Source: Streptomyces nigra (GTDB lineage: Bacteria; Actinomycetota; Actinomycetes; Streptomycetales; Streptomycetaceae). From it: 64,000 nt of DNA. Positions 46,314-55,910 of this stretch are shown here, in pieces; the first letter of the stretch is position 1; each line of letters starts with the position of its first letter. The notes beneath the pieces were generated by a model. The model made no database searches and was not told the DNA's origin. It saw only the letters and a list, made by a program, of their open reading frames with translations. Position numbers and translations under genes: made by a program. The DNA lies in contig NZ_CP029043.1 of NCBI RefSeq assembly GCF_003074055.1, forward strand, positions 2,410,501-2,474,500. Reading direction: 5' to 3'.

Positions 46314-47105
46314 TCAGCCCTTCAGGGTGTCCAGGAAGGCGCTCACCGTGGCCGCGAAGCCCTCGGGGTCGGTCTCGTGGACCGTGTGGCCGGTGGGGAG
46401 CTGGGCGAGGCTGGTGTGGGGGCGGCGGGACGCCAGTTCCTTGGCGTGGGCCTCGGTGAGCGTGTCGCTGCGGGTGCCGTGGATCAGGAGGGCGGGGCAG
46501 TCCGTGGCGAGCCAGTCGGCCCAGTGGTCGCCGTTGACCCGGCCGACCGAGGTGACCATGTCCTCGGGGCGGAAGGCGAGGCCCCAGCCGTCTGGGTACT
46601 CGCGCAGGGCGTCGCCGAGGTAGCGGGCGGAGTCCCCCAGCTGTTCGATCAGGGCCGTGCGGGTCGGGGCTCGGTGGGGCCAGGACAGGCAGAAGGACAG
46701 GTCGTCGTCGATCTCGGTGCCGATGTCCTCGATGACGAGCGCGTGGACCAGGCCGGGGTGGCGGGCGGCGAGCTGGTAGGCGTTGACGCCGCCCATCGAG
46801 TGGCCGAGGACCACCGGCCGCTCCAGGCCGAGGTGGGAGATGAGCGCGGCCGCGTCGCCGACGTAGCCCTCGCGGGAGAAGTCCGGGCCCCGGTCGGAGA
46901 AGCCGTGCCCGCGCTGGTCCGGGGCGACGACCCGCCAGTGCGGGAAGAGGGCCCGGGCGAGGGGGGCGAAGGTGCGGCCCTCGTTGAAGTGGCCGTGCAG
47001 GGCGAGCAGGGGGCGTCCCGGGCCTCCGAAGTCGAGGTAGGACAGGCGGCGGCCGTCGAGGGTCAGGGCCGCACGGGCGGGCTCCGGGGGTGTGATCGTC
47101 TCCAT
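46314..47105 (-). CDS. Alpha/beta-fold hydrolase
   Basis: A 263-residue serine hydrolase. The oxyanion region is LLALHGHFNEG, the nucleophile elbow GHSMGG near residue 103, then Asp (LLIHGTRSDTL) and His (PTGHTVHE) near the C-terminus. No signal peptide is present. Resembles esterase or epoxide-hydrolase-like proteins; the substrate is unknown. It begins 17 bp beyond the kinase stop and may be co-transcribed with it. Confidence 0.88.
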   Translation of the reverse strand: METITPPEPARAALTLDGRRLSYLDFGGPGRPLLALHGHFNEGRTFAPLARALFPHWRVVAPDQRGHGFSDRGPDFSREGYVGDAAALISHLGLERPVVLGHSMGGVNAYQLAARHPGLVHALVIEDIGTEIDDDLSFCLSWPHRAPTRTALIEQLGDSARYLGDALREYPDGWGLAFRPEDMVTSVGRVNGDHWADWLATDCPALLIHGTRSDTLTEAHAKELASRRPHTSLAQLPTGHTVHETDPEGFAATVSAFLDTLKG

Positions 47106-47121
47106 GGGTCGTAGCCTGCGC

Positions 47122-49257
47122 TCACAGGGCGCGGACGTCCACGCTGTAGACGGAGCGGATGCCGTACGGGACGTAGAGGGCGTCGCCGACGAGGGTCAGG
47201 GGGGCGCCGGCGCCGGCCTCGGCGGTGCCGCCGTCGTCGCGGCCCTGGAGGGTGGCGGTGACCCGGCCGGTGCGCAGGTCGAGGGCGGCGAGGCGGCCGC
47301 TGGGGGACGCAAGGTAGAGGTGGGTGGCGGAGGCCACCGGGGGGCCCGGGGACTCCACGGTGGAGTTGCTCTCCCACAGGCGGCGCCCGTCCTCGGGTGC
47401 GAAGGCGCGGACGCTGCCGCTGGGGCGGGTGTAGCAGAGCCGGCCGCGGAGCAGGGTGGGCGTCGACGTCTCGGGCTGGGGCTCGGCGAGGCCCACGGTC
47501 GTCACGATGTGCGAGTCGGCGTCGATGAGCGTCACCGCGCGGTGGGCGCCGGCCGTGGGGAGCAGGACCAGGCGGCCGCCGGTCTGCCCGACGATGTCCA
47601 TCTCCCCGTCGAGGTCCACGGTCCAGCGGGGCCGGCCGGTGGCGAGGTCGAGCTGGGCGACGCTGGTGCCGCCGGCGTCCTCGTCGTCGAAGGACCACTT
47701 CTGGCAGACCAGGTACGCCTGGCCGGCGGCGGCGCGCAGCAGGCAGATCCGGGTGTCGGGGTCGGGGAGCGGGTGCTTCCAGCGGACCTCGCCGTCGTCG
47801 GCGCCGAGCAGGGCGTACTGCTGTCCCTTCGGGCCGTGGACGGCGACGATGCCCTCCGGGACGGCGACGGCGTACCCGAGCTCGCTGTTGGGCTCGGACG
47901 CCTCCGGGCCGTCGCCGGTGACCGTGGACCAGAGCACCTCGCCGGTGCCGGCGTCGAGGGCCTGGACGGTGTAGCGGTAGTGGTTCTCGTCGCGGACGGT
48001 GCGGTCGTCGGAGCCGTAGACGAAGACACGGCCGTGGCGGGCGGCGAGGACGGTGCCCTGGTCGCCGAGGCCGAGTTCGTCGGCTGTGCCGTCGACGGGG
48101 CGGGCCCAGGTGTTGCGGCCGTCGGCGAGGGCGAAGCGGGTCGCCATGACGTCGTCGCCGGCGCACACCAGAGAGGTGCCGGTGGCCGCGCAGCGGGTGA
48201 ACGGGCCGTCGGGGGTGGTCGGTTCCTTGTCGACGCCGGGGTCCTTGGACTTGCCGCGCCAGGGCTGCCAGCCGGCGGGGAGGTTCCCGGGTCTCGCTTC
48301 GTCGGAGGTCAGGGTGAGGGTCAGGGCGGCGAGGGCCGCCAGGGCCAGGGCGCCCGCGGCGGGAGCGAGCCAGGGGCGTCTGCGGCGGCGGGGCGGGGGC
48401 GCGTCCTGGGACACGGTCGGCGCGTCGCCGGCGCGTGGCTCGGGCAGGCGGCCGTCGCGCAGGAGGGCGAGGAGTTCGCCGGTGGTGGGGCGGGCGGCGG
48501 GGGACTTCTCCAGACAGAGCCGGACGAAGGTGAGCAGTTCGGTTGGTACGCCGTCGAGTTCGGGGGTGCCGTCGACGACCCGCAGGGCCGTCTCGTAGGG
48601 GCTCGGACTGTCGAACGGGCCGTGCCCTGTGGCGGCGTACACGAGGACGGAGCCGAGGGAGAAGACGTCGGCGGCGGGGCCGACGTCCTGCGGGGAGGAG
48701 AACTGCTCGGGCGACATGAAGGGCGGGGTGCCCATGACCCGGCCGGTCTGGGTGAGGACGTCGGAGGCGGCGAACTCGGTGGCGCGGGAGATGCCGAAGT
48801 CGATGACGCGGGGTCCGTCCTCGGCGAGCATCACGTTGGCCGGCTTCAGGTCGCGGTGGACCATTCCGGCGCGGTGGATGTCGCGCAGCGCCTCGGAGAG
48901 GCCGGCGGCCAGTTCGCGCAGTCTCGGCGGGGACAGCGGGCCGTGGCGGCGGACATGGGTGCCGAGGTCGGCGCCGGGGATGTAGAGCGTGGCCATCCAG
49001 GGGCGGGCCGCATCGGCGTCGGCGTCCACGACGGGGGCGGTGAAGGCGCCGCTGACCTGGCGGGCGGCGGCGACCTCGCGGCGGAAGCGGGTGCGGAACT
49101 CGTCGTCGTCGGCGTACTGGGCGTGTACGACCTTGACGGCGAGCCGGCGGCCGGAGGCGGAGCGGGCGAGGTAGACGACGCCCATGCCGCCGGCGCCGAG
49201 GCGGTCCTCGATCGCGTAACCGCCCACCTCCGCCGGGTCGGTCTCGCGCAGCGCCAT
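47122..49257 (-). CDS. Ser/Thr protein kinase with extracellular PQQ-like propeller
   Basis: A 711-residue receptor kinase. The kinase domain (13-275) has the P-loop GAGGMGVVYLA, catalytic HRDLKPANVM, DFGIS and PPFMSPEQ. A Pro/Arg linker leads to one membrane helix near residues 297-318 (WLAPAAGALALAALAALTL). The outer region is a seven-blade-type propeller with repeats such as LDAGTGEVLWSTV, LDLATGRPRWTVD and LDLRTGRVTATLQ. This is a standard Streptomyces sensor-kinase design; the signal is not known. Confidence 0.93.
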   Translation of the reverse strand: MALRETDPAEVGGYAIEDRLGAGGMGVVYLARSASGRRLAVKVVHAQYADDDEFRTRFRREVAAARQVSGAFTAPVVDADADAARPWMATLYIPGADLGTHVRRHGPLSPPRLRELAAGLSEALRDIHRAGMVHRDLKPANVMLAEDGPRVIDFGISRATEFAASDVLTQTGRVMGTPPFMSPEQFSSPQDVGPAADVFSLGSVLVYAATGHGPFDSPSPYETALRVVDGTPELDGVPTELLTFVRLCLEKSPAARPTTGELLALLRDGRLPEPRAGDAPTVSQDAPPPRRRRRPWLAPAAGALALAALAALTLTLTSDEARPGNLPAGWQPWRGKSKDPGVDKEPTTPDGPFTRCAATGTSLVCAGDDVMATRFALADGRNTWARPVDGTADELGLGDQGTVLAARHGRVFVYGSDDRTVRDENHYRYTVQALDAGTGEVLWSTVTGDGPEASEPNSELGYAVAVPEGIVAVHGPKGQQYALLGADDGEVRWKHPLPDPDTRICLLRAAAGQAYLVCQKWSFDDEDAGGTSVAQLDLATGRPRWTVDLDGEMDIVGQTGGRLVLLPTAGAHRAVTLIDADSHIVTTVGLAEPQPETSTPTLLRGRLCYTRPSGSVRAFAPEDGRRLWESNSTVESPGPPVASATHLYLASPSGRLAALDLRTGRVTATLQGRDDGGTAEAGAGAPLTLVGDALYVPYGIRSVYSVDVRAL

Positions 49258-49345
49258 GCCGTACGTCCCCCGTTCCGTGCCGTTCGACGATCTCGAACGA
49301 GGGTATCCGTAGGTGTCCGGGCGTCCCGACGGACCCGGGACCTGC

Positions 49346-49540
49346 CTAGAACTGGATCGAGTTGATGGTCTCCGCTATCGAGTTGAGGAACCGCTGGATG
49401 TCGTCCGCCATGCCTGTCGAGGCCAGGAAGAAGCCGAACAGCACGGCGACGACGGCGGGGCCGGCCTTCAGGGATCCGCCACGGATCAGCACCACCAGCA
49501 CGATCGCCAACAGCAGTACCACTGACAGCGAAATGGCCAC
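49346..49540 (-). CDS. Small membrane protein, 64 aa
   Basis: A hypothetical membrane protein with two helices (LSVVLLLAIVLVVLI and AVVAVLFGFFLAS) joined by a GGSLKAGP turn and a polar end (DDIQRFLNSIAETINSIQF). It starts with the GTG at 49540. Similar proteins are common in Streptomyces; function unknown. Confidence 0.75.
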   Translation of the reverse strand: MAISLSVVLLLAIVLVVLIRGGSLKAGPAVVAVLFGFFLASTGMADDIQRFLNSIAETINSIQF

Positions 49541-50093
49541 AACAGATCACACCCTCGGTCGGTCCGCTCTCCCGGCCCGGGGACGCGACCCCGCGCACCC
49601 CGCCAGAACCATCGTGCCACCAACCGGGCCCGCCTATGCGGCACGTGACGTTTCGTTCGCCACCGCTGTGCCGGGGGTGCGGCCGCGCCGGGGTGCGCTC
49701 AGGGGTGTGAACGCTCGCCCCCGTCCCGCCCGTACAGCATTTCGAGGAGACACCCGCGCGGCGAATTCAACGGGATCGTTTCCATCGCCACACAACGTGT
49801 TCGCAGCTATTTCGAATTCATGGAGGGTTGATCATTTCATCGGCGGCATCTCCTGGCCATATGGCTCACCTTGTCGGCATGAATCCGGACAAGCCGGGCG
49901 TTCAACAGGGGTCTGCCAGGGGTCCGTTAGCCGCCCCCGTGCGAGGTCGCGCACAATAAACGTTAATGACCTCGCGGGTTTTACGAAATCACTCAGACAA
50001 CGCTAGGGTGCCTCAGATGTTCCACGCTGCCTCGTCCCCCGCATGCGCAGCGCGGTCCGGGATCCTCTCCCCCGGTTCTCGTCGGGAGGGTCT
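49541..50093. other. Long intergenic region before the acyltransferase gene
   Basis: A gap of 553 bp without a credible gene. From 49790 onwards it is much richer in A+T than the surroundings and holds the promoter at 49980-50009. A palindrome taaacgttaa lies at 49958-49967. The AT-rich stretch may be regulatory or a trace of transfer. Confidence 0.5.
49980..50009 (+). promoter_or_regulatory. Candidate promoter for the acyltransferase gene
   Basis: The hexamers TTTACG (49980) and TAGGGT (50004) are separated by 18 bp and lie 85 bp before the GTG start. They fit the vegetative Streptomyces consensus TTGACN/TAGRRT fairly well. Confidence 0.5.
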
Positions 50094-51296
50094 GTGACGG
50101 ACTCGCTGCGACCGCAAGGCCACAACAGAGCGCCACTCCCCCCGGCACAGCAGCCGGCGGACGGAGTGCCGAGTCCGCGCTCTCCGCAGAACAGGAAGGC
50201 CCAGGGCAACGCCAGAGCCGCGTCGAGCGGCGCCAGACAGCGCGACGCGTTCTTCGACAACGCGAAGTACCTGGCGATCGTCCTCGTCGCCATAGGACAC
50301 GCCTGGGAGCCGATCAAGGGCGGCAGCCGGACCCTGGAGACGCTGTACACGGTCGTGTACACGTTCCACATGCCGGCGTTCATCATCATCTCCGGCTTCT
50401 TCTCCCGCAGCTTCGACGCCAGCCCCAGCCGGATGAAGCGGCTGATCACCGGTGTCGCGGTGCCGTACATCGTGTTCGAGACGGCCTATCCGCTCTTCAA
50501 GCGCTGGATCGACGACGACCCCGGCATGGACGTCAGCATCCTGGATCCCTGGTACCTGACCTGGTTCCTGTGCGCGCTGTTCATCTGGCGGCTGACCACA
50601 CCCCTGTGGAAGGTCGTGCGCTGGCCGCTCCCCATCGCGCTCGGGCTCGCCATGATGGCGACCGTCACCCCGGAGATCGGCGACGACCTGGACCTCCAGC
50701 GGGTCCTGCAGTTCCTGCCGTACTTCGTGCTCGGTCTGATCATGAAGCCGGAGCACTTCCACATGGTGCGCACGCGCACGACGCGGCTGCTGTCGGTGCC
50801 GATCGGCGTGGTGACGCTGCTCGTCGCCTACTGGGCGGTGCCGCGCATGAACACCGCGTGGTTCTACCACCGCGACGCCGCACAGGAGCTGCAGGCACCC
50901 TGGTGGACCGGCCCGGTCATGGTGCTGGCGATGTTCGGCTGCTCGCTGCTGCTGACGGCCTGCTTCTTCGCCTGGGTGCCGCGCCGTCACATGTGGTTCA
51001 CCACGCTCGGCGCCGGCACGCTCTACGGCTATCTGCTGCACGGCTTCGTCGTGAAGGCCGGTGACTACCAGGGCTGGTTCGAGGCGGACTGGCTGCACCG
51101 CCCCGAGGGCGTCGCCTTCGTCAGTGTCCTCGCCGCCGTCGGCGTCACGCTGCTGTGCACCGCGCCCGTGCGCCGGGTCTTCCGGTTCGCGATGGAGCCG
51201 AAGATGGAGTGGGCGTTCAAGCGGGACGCGGCCGAACTGGCCCGTGCCCGCGAGCGCCGCGAGGGCGCGACCGCCCGCGAGAAGGTCGACGCCTGA
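50094..51296 (+). CDS. Acyltransferase-3 family integral membrane protein
   Basis: A 400-residue membrane protein with about ten helices. The family signature is FFDNAKYLAIVLVAIGHAW, in which the His is catalytic, followed by FHMPAFIIISGFF. It probably transfers an acyl group to a surface carbohydrate or polymer. The first 55 residues are polar and Pro/Ala-rich; the C-terminus is a basic helix (ELARARERREGATAREK). The GTG at 50094 has GGGAGGG upstream. Acceptor unknown. Confidence 0.88.
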   Translation: MTDSLRPQGHNRAPLPPAQQPADGVPSPRSPQNRKAQGNARAASSGARQRDAFFDNAKYLAIVLVAIGHAWEPIKGGSRTLETLYTVVYTFHMPAFIIISGFFSRSFDASPSRMKRLITGVAVPYIVFETAYPLFKRWIDDDPGMDVSILDPWYLTWFLCALFIWRLTTPLWKVVRWPLPIALGLAMMATVTPEIGDDLDLQRVLQFLPYFVLGLIMKPEHFHMVRTRTTRLLSVPIGVVTLLVAYWAVPRMNTAWFYHRDAAQELQAPWWTGPVMVLAMFGCSLLLTACFFAWVPRRHMWFTTLGAGTLYGYLLHGFVVKAGDYQGWFEADWLHRPEGVAFVSVLAAVGVTLLCTAPVRRVFRFAMEPKMEWAFKRDAAELARARERREGATAREKVDA

Positions 51297-51311
51297 GCCG
51301 TACCCGGGAGC

Positions 51312-51794
51312 TCAACCGCCGACGAGACCGAGAAGTGCGCGCATCCGCGTGTACTTCTCGGTCAGTCGTTTCCGGGTCCCCTCGTCCAGGACCGCGAGCC
51401 GCGCCGGATCGGCGTTGTGCGCCAGATCGGCCTCTTTGACCAGCAGGGCGCCGGGGGTGGCGAGGATGCGGGCCGCGTACTCCTCGGGCGGTTCCCCGGC
51501 CCGCTTGGTGACGGCCCGCACGATGTCCTTCGTACGCCGGCTCAGCGCGGCCCCCTCGAGCCACTCCCCGGACAGGGCGTCGTCCTCCACGGCGTCGTGC
51601 AGCCAGGCCGCCGCGATCTGGTCGTCGTCGCCGCCCCGCGCGCGGACGCCCGCCGCGACGGCGCTCAGATGCTCACTGTACGGCCGCCCGGCCTTGTCGG
51701 TCTGAGCCGCGTGGGCGGCGCGGGCGACGGCCTCCACGTCGGCGAGGGACAGCGTCGGCGGCGGGGTGTCCCGCGGTGTCTCGGTCACCCCCAC
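51312..51794 (-). CDS. HD-domain protein resembling small alarmone hydrolases
   Basis: A 160-residue single-domain protein with the metal-dependent hydrolase pattern of the SpoT/Mesh1 group: ARAAHAAQTDKAGRPYSEH, AAAWLHDAVEDD and VKEADLAHNAD. Those proteins hydrolyse (p)ppGpp or other pyrophosphates. There is no synthetase, TGS or ACT domain. It converges on the acyltransferase gene with 15 bp between stops and sits 10 bp downstream of the PP2C gene, suggesting co-transcription. Confidence 0.8.
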   Translation of the reverse strand: MGVTETPRDTPPPTLSLADVEAVARAAHAAQTDKAGRPYSEHLSAVAAGVRARGGDDDQIAAAWLHDAVEDDALSGEWLEGAALSRRTKDIVRAVTKRAGEPPEEYAARILATPGALLVKEADLAHNADPARLAVLDEGTRKRLTEKYTRMRALLGLVGG

Positions 51795-51804
51795 AGTGTC
51801 CCGC

Positions 51805-52983
51805 TCAGGGCGCCACCGACGCCGTCGGCCCCTCCCGGCAGATCAGCAGGAGCGCCCGGTCGTCGTTGACGTCCTTCGCGACCGCCTCGATGAGATGCCA
51901 GGCCGCCCCGTGGAACCCGCCCGCCACATACCGGTCGGCCTCCCCGGTGAGCCGGTCGATGCCCTCGGCGATGTCCCGGTCGGACGTCTCGACGAGGCCG
52001 TCGGTGAACAGCATCAGGACGTCGCCGGGGCGCAACGAGCCCTTCACGGGGTCGAACTGGGCGCCGTCGTACACCCCGAGGAGGGGTCCCTCGGCGGCCT
52101 TCTCCTCCCAGCGGCCGCTGCCCGCGCTGAGTTGGAGGCCCGGCGGGTGCCCGGCCGAGTAGAGCTCGTAGTCGCCCGAGTCGAGGTCCAGGACGAGGTG
52201 GATGGAGGTCGCGAAGCCCTCGTCCCAGTCCTGGCGCAGCAGATAGCCGTTGGCGGCGGGCAGGAACGCGTGCGGGGGCAGGCTGCCCAGCAGACCGCCG
52301 AAGGCGCCGGACAGCAGCAGGGCGCGGGAACCGGCGTCCATGCCCTTGCCGGAGACGTCGGTGAGGACGACCTCCAGGGTGCGGCCGCCGTTGGTGCGGG
52401 CCGCGACCACGAAGTCGCCGGAGAAGGACTGGCCGCCGGCCGGGCGCAGGGCCATCTCGCGATGCCAGCCGTGCGGCAGCTGCGGGAGCTTGCTCTGTAC
52501 GCGGATGCGCTCGCGCAGGTCGAACAGCATGGTGCCGCCGCGCCGCCAGGGCACGCCGACCCGGCTGCGGAACTGCGCGATGAGCAGCCCGAAGAACCCG
52601 CACGCGGCGACGACGAGGACGACGCCCGGCGTGACGCGCGAAGGGCCTTCCGTGTACGGGCCCAGCTGGACGGACTCGACGATCAGCGCGGTGGCCGCCG
52701 CCGCGTACAGCCCGAGCAGGCTCGCGGGGCGCAGCAGCACACCGCCCGCGACGATCGGCAGGACCAGCGCGGCCGGGGAGAACCACACCGGGTTCACCAT
52801 GGTGGCGGCGCAGATCATGGGCACGGTCACGAGCAGTCCGGCGAGCGCGACCCAGTCCGAGCCGTCGCCGCGGAAGTAGTCCACGGCGCTTCTGCGCAGG
52901 GCGGTTCGGACCCGGTGCCACTGCATCTTCGACCGGGCCGTGAACGTCTCGGCCGCCGTGCGCCGCTCTCGTCCTGCTGCCAT
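51805..52983 (-). CDS. Membrane PP2C/SpoIIE-type protein phosphatase
   Basis: A 392-residue protein with four to five membrane helices between residues 40 and 145, followed by a SpoIIE-like phosphatase domain. Metal-binding motifs are SFSGDFVVA, TDVSGKGMDA, YSAGHPPGL and LFTDGLVETSD. Such enzymes dephosphorylate anti-anti-sigma factors or other Ser/Thr phosphoproteins. No PAS, GAF or ATPase domain is attached, so the membrane part may be the sensor. Confidence 0.92.
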   Translation of the reverse strand: MAAGRERRTAAETFTARSKMQWHRVRTALRRSAVDYFRGDGSDWVALAGLLVTVPMICAATMVNPVWFSPAALVLPIVAGGVLLRPASLLGLYAAAATALIVESVQLGPYTEGPSRVTPGVVLVVAACGFFGLLIAQFRSRVGVPWRRGGTMLFDLRERIRVQSKLPQLPHGWHREMALRPAGGQSFSGDFVVAARTNGGRTLEVVLTDVSGKGMDAGSRALLLSGAFGGLLGSLPPHAFLPAANGYLLRQDWDEGFATSIHLVLDLDSGDYELYSAGHPPGLQLSAGSGRWEEKAAEGPLLGVYDGAQFDPVKGSLRPGDVLMLFTDGLVETSDRDIAEGIDRLTGEADRYVAGGFHGAAWHLIEAVAKDVNDDRALLLICREGPTASVAP

Positions 52984-53145
52984 CAGTTCGGGACCCTATC
53001 CATCGGACCAGCTGCTTGGCACGGGAGGTCCCACTTGTCCCCCGTCCGAGGTTCAACTTCACAGTGAACTTCACGGAATGCCGCTTCGTCGCCGTCACCG
53101 GGAAATTGCCTCGCCCCGTCCGCACCGCGCTGGTACGCATGGTCC

Positions 53146-54402
53146 ATGGTGAAAGAGAGCGCGGGCGACACGGGCGGACTTCGGCCACGGCCGTTGCGGC
53201 AGGACGAGTGGGACATCTGGTACGACACCCTGCTGCGTGCCTTCGGCGGGATCCCGGAGGCGGCCGAGGAGCGGGAACTCTACCGGTCCCTGACCGAGGT
53301 CGAACACTCCCTCGGTGTCTGGGACGGGGACGCGTGCGTGGGCACGGCCGGGGCGTTCAGCTTCCGGATGGCCGTGCCCGGCGGGGCGGTCGTGCCGGCG
53401 GCCGGTGTGACGATGGTCGGCGTGGCCGCCACGCACCGGCGGCGCGGTGTGCTGACGTCGATGATGCGCCGCCAGCTCGACGACGTCCGCGCCTCTGGCC
53501 GTTCGCTGGCGGTGCTGACCGCCTCGGAACCGGCGATCTACGGCCGGTTCGGCTACGGCGTCGGCACCTTCGCCGCGAGCGCCGAGATCGACACGTCCCG
53601 GGTCCGGCTGTCGGTGCCGCCGGGCACCGATGACGTACGGCTGAGGTACGCCGTACCGGCCGACGTCCTCGACGCGTGCGAGGCGGTGTACGCGGCGAAG
53701 GTGCCGCGCCGGCCGGGGATGCTGGCACGGCAGCCGGGCTGGGAGCGGGTCGGGCTGCTGGACCCGGAGGGCGAGCGCGGGGGCGCGTCGCCGCTGCAGT
53801 GCGTGGTGGCGGAGCGGGACGGCGCGGTCGTCGGGTTCGCGCGCTACGCGGTGCAGCCGGAGTGGGGGCACGGCGGGCCCGACGGGATCGTGCGGGTGCG
53901 GGACCTCTACGGCCTGGGCCCGGCCGCGGAGGCGGCGTTGTGGCGGTTCCTGTTCGACCTCGATCTGACGTCGAAGGTGGTGACGCGGTCGCGGCCGGTG
54001 GACGAGGCGTGGCAGTACCAGGTCTCGGACATCCGGCGGTGCGAGCTCCGGGTGAAGGACGCCCTGCACATACGGCTGGTGGACGTGGGCGCGGCGCTGG
54101 AGGCGCGGACCTACCAGACCCCGGTGGACGTCGTGTTGGAGGTCGAGGACGCCTTCTGCCCCTGGAACAGCGGGCGTTGGCGGCTCAGCGGCGACGGCAA
54201 GGGCGCGTCGTGCGAGCGTACGGCGGACGCCGCCGATCTCGCCCTGTCCGTACGGGAGTTGGGGTCGGCGTATCTCGGCGGGGTGGGCCTGCGGGCGCTG
54301 GGCGAGGCCGGACGGGTGCGGGAGCTGCGGCAGGGGGCGCTGGAGGAGGCGGCGTCGGCCTTCGCGTCCACGGTGGCGCCCTGGCTGCCGCACGGCTTCT
54401 GA
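53146..54402 (+). CDS. Eis-type GNAT N-acetyltransferase
   Basis: A 418-residue acetyltransferase with the three-part Eis layout: a GNAT domain, a second GNAT-like domain and a C-terminal SCP2-like domain. The acetyl-CoA motif is VGVAATHRRRGVLTSMM. LTASEPAIYGRFGYG and the C-terminal carboxylate (LPHGF) fit Eis, where the free C-terminus is catalytic. Eis proteins acetylate amine substrates including aminoglycosides; whether this one does is not shown. The ATG at 53146 or the GTG directly after it could be the start. It is divergent from the phosphatase gene. Confidence 0.9.
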   Translation: MVKESAGDTGGLRPRPLRQDEWDIWYDTLLRAFGGIPEAAEERELYRSLTEVEHSLGVWDGDACVGTAGAFSFRMAVPGGAVVPAAGVTMVGVAATHRRRGVLTSMMRRQLDDVRASGRSLAVLTASEPAIYGRFGYGVGTFAASAEIDTSRVRLSVPPGTDDVRLRYAVPADVLDACEAVYAAKVPRRPGMLARQPGWERVGLLDPEGERGGASPLQCVVAERDGAVVGFARYAVQPEWGHGGPDGIVRVRDLYGLGPAAEAALWRFLFDLDLTSKVVTRSRPVDEAWQYQVSDIRRCELRVKDALHIRLVDVGAALEARTYQTPVDVVLEVEDAFCPWNSGRWRLSGDGKGASCERTADAADLALSVRELGSAYLGGVGLRALGEAGRVRELRQGALEEAASAFASTVAPWLPHGF

Positions 54403-54418
54403 CGCGCGGCCCGCGCGG

Positions 54419-55228
54419 TCAGGGCGTCTGACAGCCCGGGCACCAGAAGAGGTTGCGGGCGGCGAGGCCGGCGGTGCGGATCTCGCCGCCGCAGAGGTGA
54501 CAGGGCTGGTTCGCCCTGCGGTAGACGTAGACCTCGCCGCCGTGGTCGTCGACGCGCGGCGGGCGGCCCATCGCCTCCGGGGTGTGCTCGGGGCGGACGG
54601 TGTCGATGCGGTTTTTGCGGACTCCCTCGCGCATCAGCGCGACGAGGTCCGCCCAGATCGCGTCCCACTGGGCCGGGGTGATGTCCCGGCCGGCCCGGTA
54701 GGGGTCGATGCCGTGCCGGAAGAGGACCTCGGCCCGGTAGACGTTGCCGACGCCGGCGACGACCTTCTGGTCCATGAGCAGAGCCGCGATGGACGTACGG
54801 CTGCGGGAGATCCGCCGGTACGCCTGCTGCGGGTCGGCGTCGGGGCGCAGCGGGTCAGGGCCGAGGCGGTCGTGGACGGCCGTCTTCTCCGTGCCGGTGA
54901 TCAGGGCGCAGGTGGTGGGTCCGCGCAGATCGACGTAGGCGGTGGGGTTCGCGAGGCGCAGCCGGACGGTGTCCGTGGGCGGCGGCGCGGGAGCGGGGCC
55001 GAAGTTCACCTTGCCGAAGAGGCCGAGGTGGATGTGGACCCAGTCGGTGTCGCGGAAGCCCAGGAAGAGGTGCTTGCCGTGGGCGTCGGTGCGGGTGAGC
55101 TCGGCGCCGTCCAGAAGGGCCGCGGCGTCGGAGAACTTGCCCTGGGGGCTGGTGACCCGGGGTGACGTGCCGCGGAAGGCGGCGGCGTAGTCCTGGGCCA
55201 GCCGGTGGATGGTGTGCCCCTCAGGCAC
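54419..55228 (-). CDS. Fpg/Nei-family DNA glycosylase (Nei2 type)
   Basis: A 269-residue base-excision repair enzyme. The N-terminus PEGHT supplies the catalytic Pro2 and Glu3 and is the variant usual for actinobacterial Nei2. A helix-two-turn-helix (DQKVVAGVGNVYRAE) and a C-terminal zinc finger (CHLCGG with CPGC) are present. It removes oxidised pyrimidines and cleaves the strand by beta/delta elimination. It lies 78 bp downstream of rpiB. Confidence 0.93.
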   Translation of the reverse strand: MPEGHTIHRLAQDYAAAFRGTSPRVTSPQGKFSDAAALLDGAELTRTDAHGKHLFLGFRDTDWVHIHLGLFGKVNFGPAPAPPPTDTVRLRLANPTAYVDLRGPTTCALITGTEKTAVHDRLGPDPLRPDADPQQAYRRISRSRTSIAALLMDQKVVAGVGNVYRAEVLFRHGIDPYRAGRDITPAQWDAIWADLVALMREGVRKNRIDTVRPEHTPEAMGRPPRVDDHGGEVYVYRRANQPCHLCGGEIRTAGLAARNLFWCPGCQTP

Positions 55229-55306
55229 GGTGGCTCCTTCGTCGTCTCCCGGGGACCGGTGCGTGCGGTCCGGCCGGGGGGCGGTGCCCCCGGCCTCCGG
55301 TCGGCG

Positions 55307-55798
55307 TTACTGCTCCTGCTGCGGGTGGTGGGCCGGGATCGGGGGGAGCTCGCCCGTGGTCTCGTAGGCGCTGAGCATCTCGATCCGGCGGGTGTGACGG
55401 TCCTCACCCGAGTACGGGGTGCCGAGGAAGGTCTCGACGAACTTCGTCGCCTCCTCGGTGGTGTGCATGCGCGCGCCGACGGCCACGACGTTGGCGTTGT
55501 TGTGCTGACGGCCGAGCGCCGCCGTCTCCTCGCTCCAGGCGAGCGCCGCGCGGACGCCCTTCACCTTGTTCGCCGCGATCTGCTCGCCGTTGCCGGAGCC
55601 GCCGATCACGATGCCGAGCGCCTCGGGGTCCGCGGCCGTCCGCTCCGCCGCGCGGAGGCAGAAGGGCGGGTAGTCGTCCTGGGCGTCGTAGATGTGGGGC
55701 CCGCAGTCCACCGGGTCGTGACCGGCGGCCTTCAGCCAGTCGACGAGGTGGTTCTTGAGTTCGAAGCCCGCATGGTCGGAGCCGAGATACACGCGCAT
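55307..55798 (-). CDS. rpiB: Ribose-5-phosphate isomerase B
   Basis: A 163-residue RpiB/LacAB protein interconverting ribulose-5-phosphate and ribose-5-phosphate. LGSDHAGFELK binds the phosphate. GGSGNGEQIAANK carries Glu in place of the catalytic Cys, as in the M. tuberculosis enzyme. HNNANVVAVGARM follows. The ATG at 55798 starts RVYLGSDHAG. Confidence 0.96.
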   Translation of the reverse strand: MRVYLGSDHAGFELKNHLVDWLKAAGHDPVDCGPHIYDAQDDYPPFCLRAAERTAADPEALGIVIGGSGNGEQIAANKVKGVRAALAWSEETAALGRQHNNANVVAVGARMHTTEEATKFVETFLGTPYSGEDRHTRRIEMLSAYETTGELPPIPAHHPQQEQ

Positions 55799-55910
55799 GC
55801 AACGAGTGTGACACGGCGGCCGTGGGGCAGCAGCGTCGGGTGGCCACGCCTTGGAAACTGTGATGTGGACTATAGAAGCTCAAGGAAACCTCAAGTAACA
55901 ATCCCGAATC

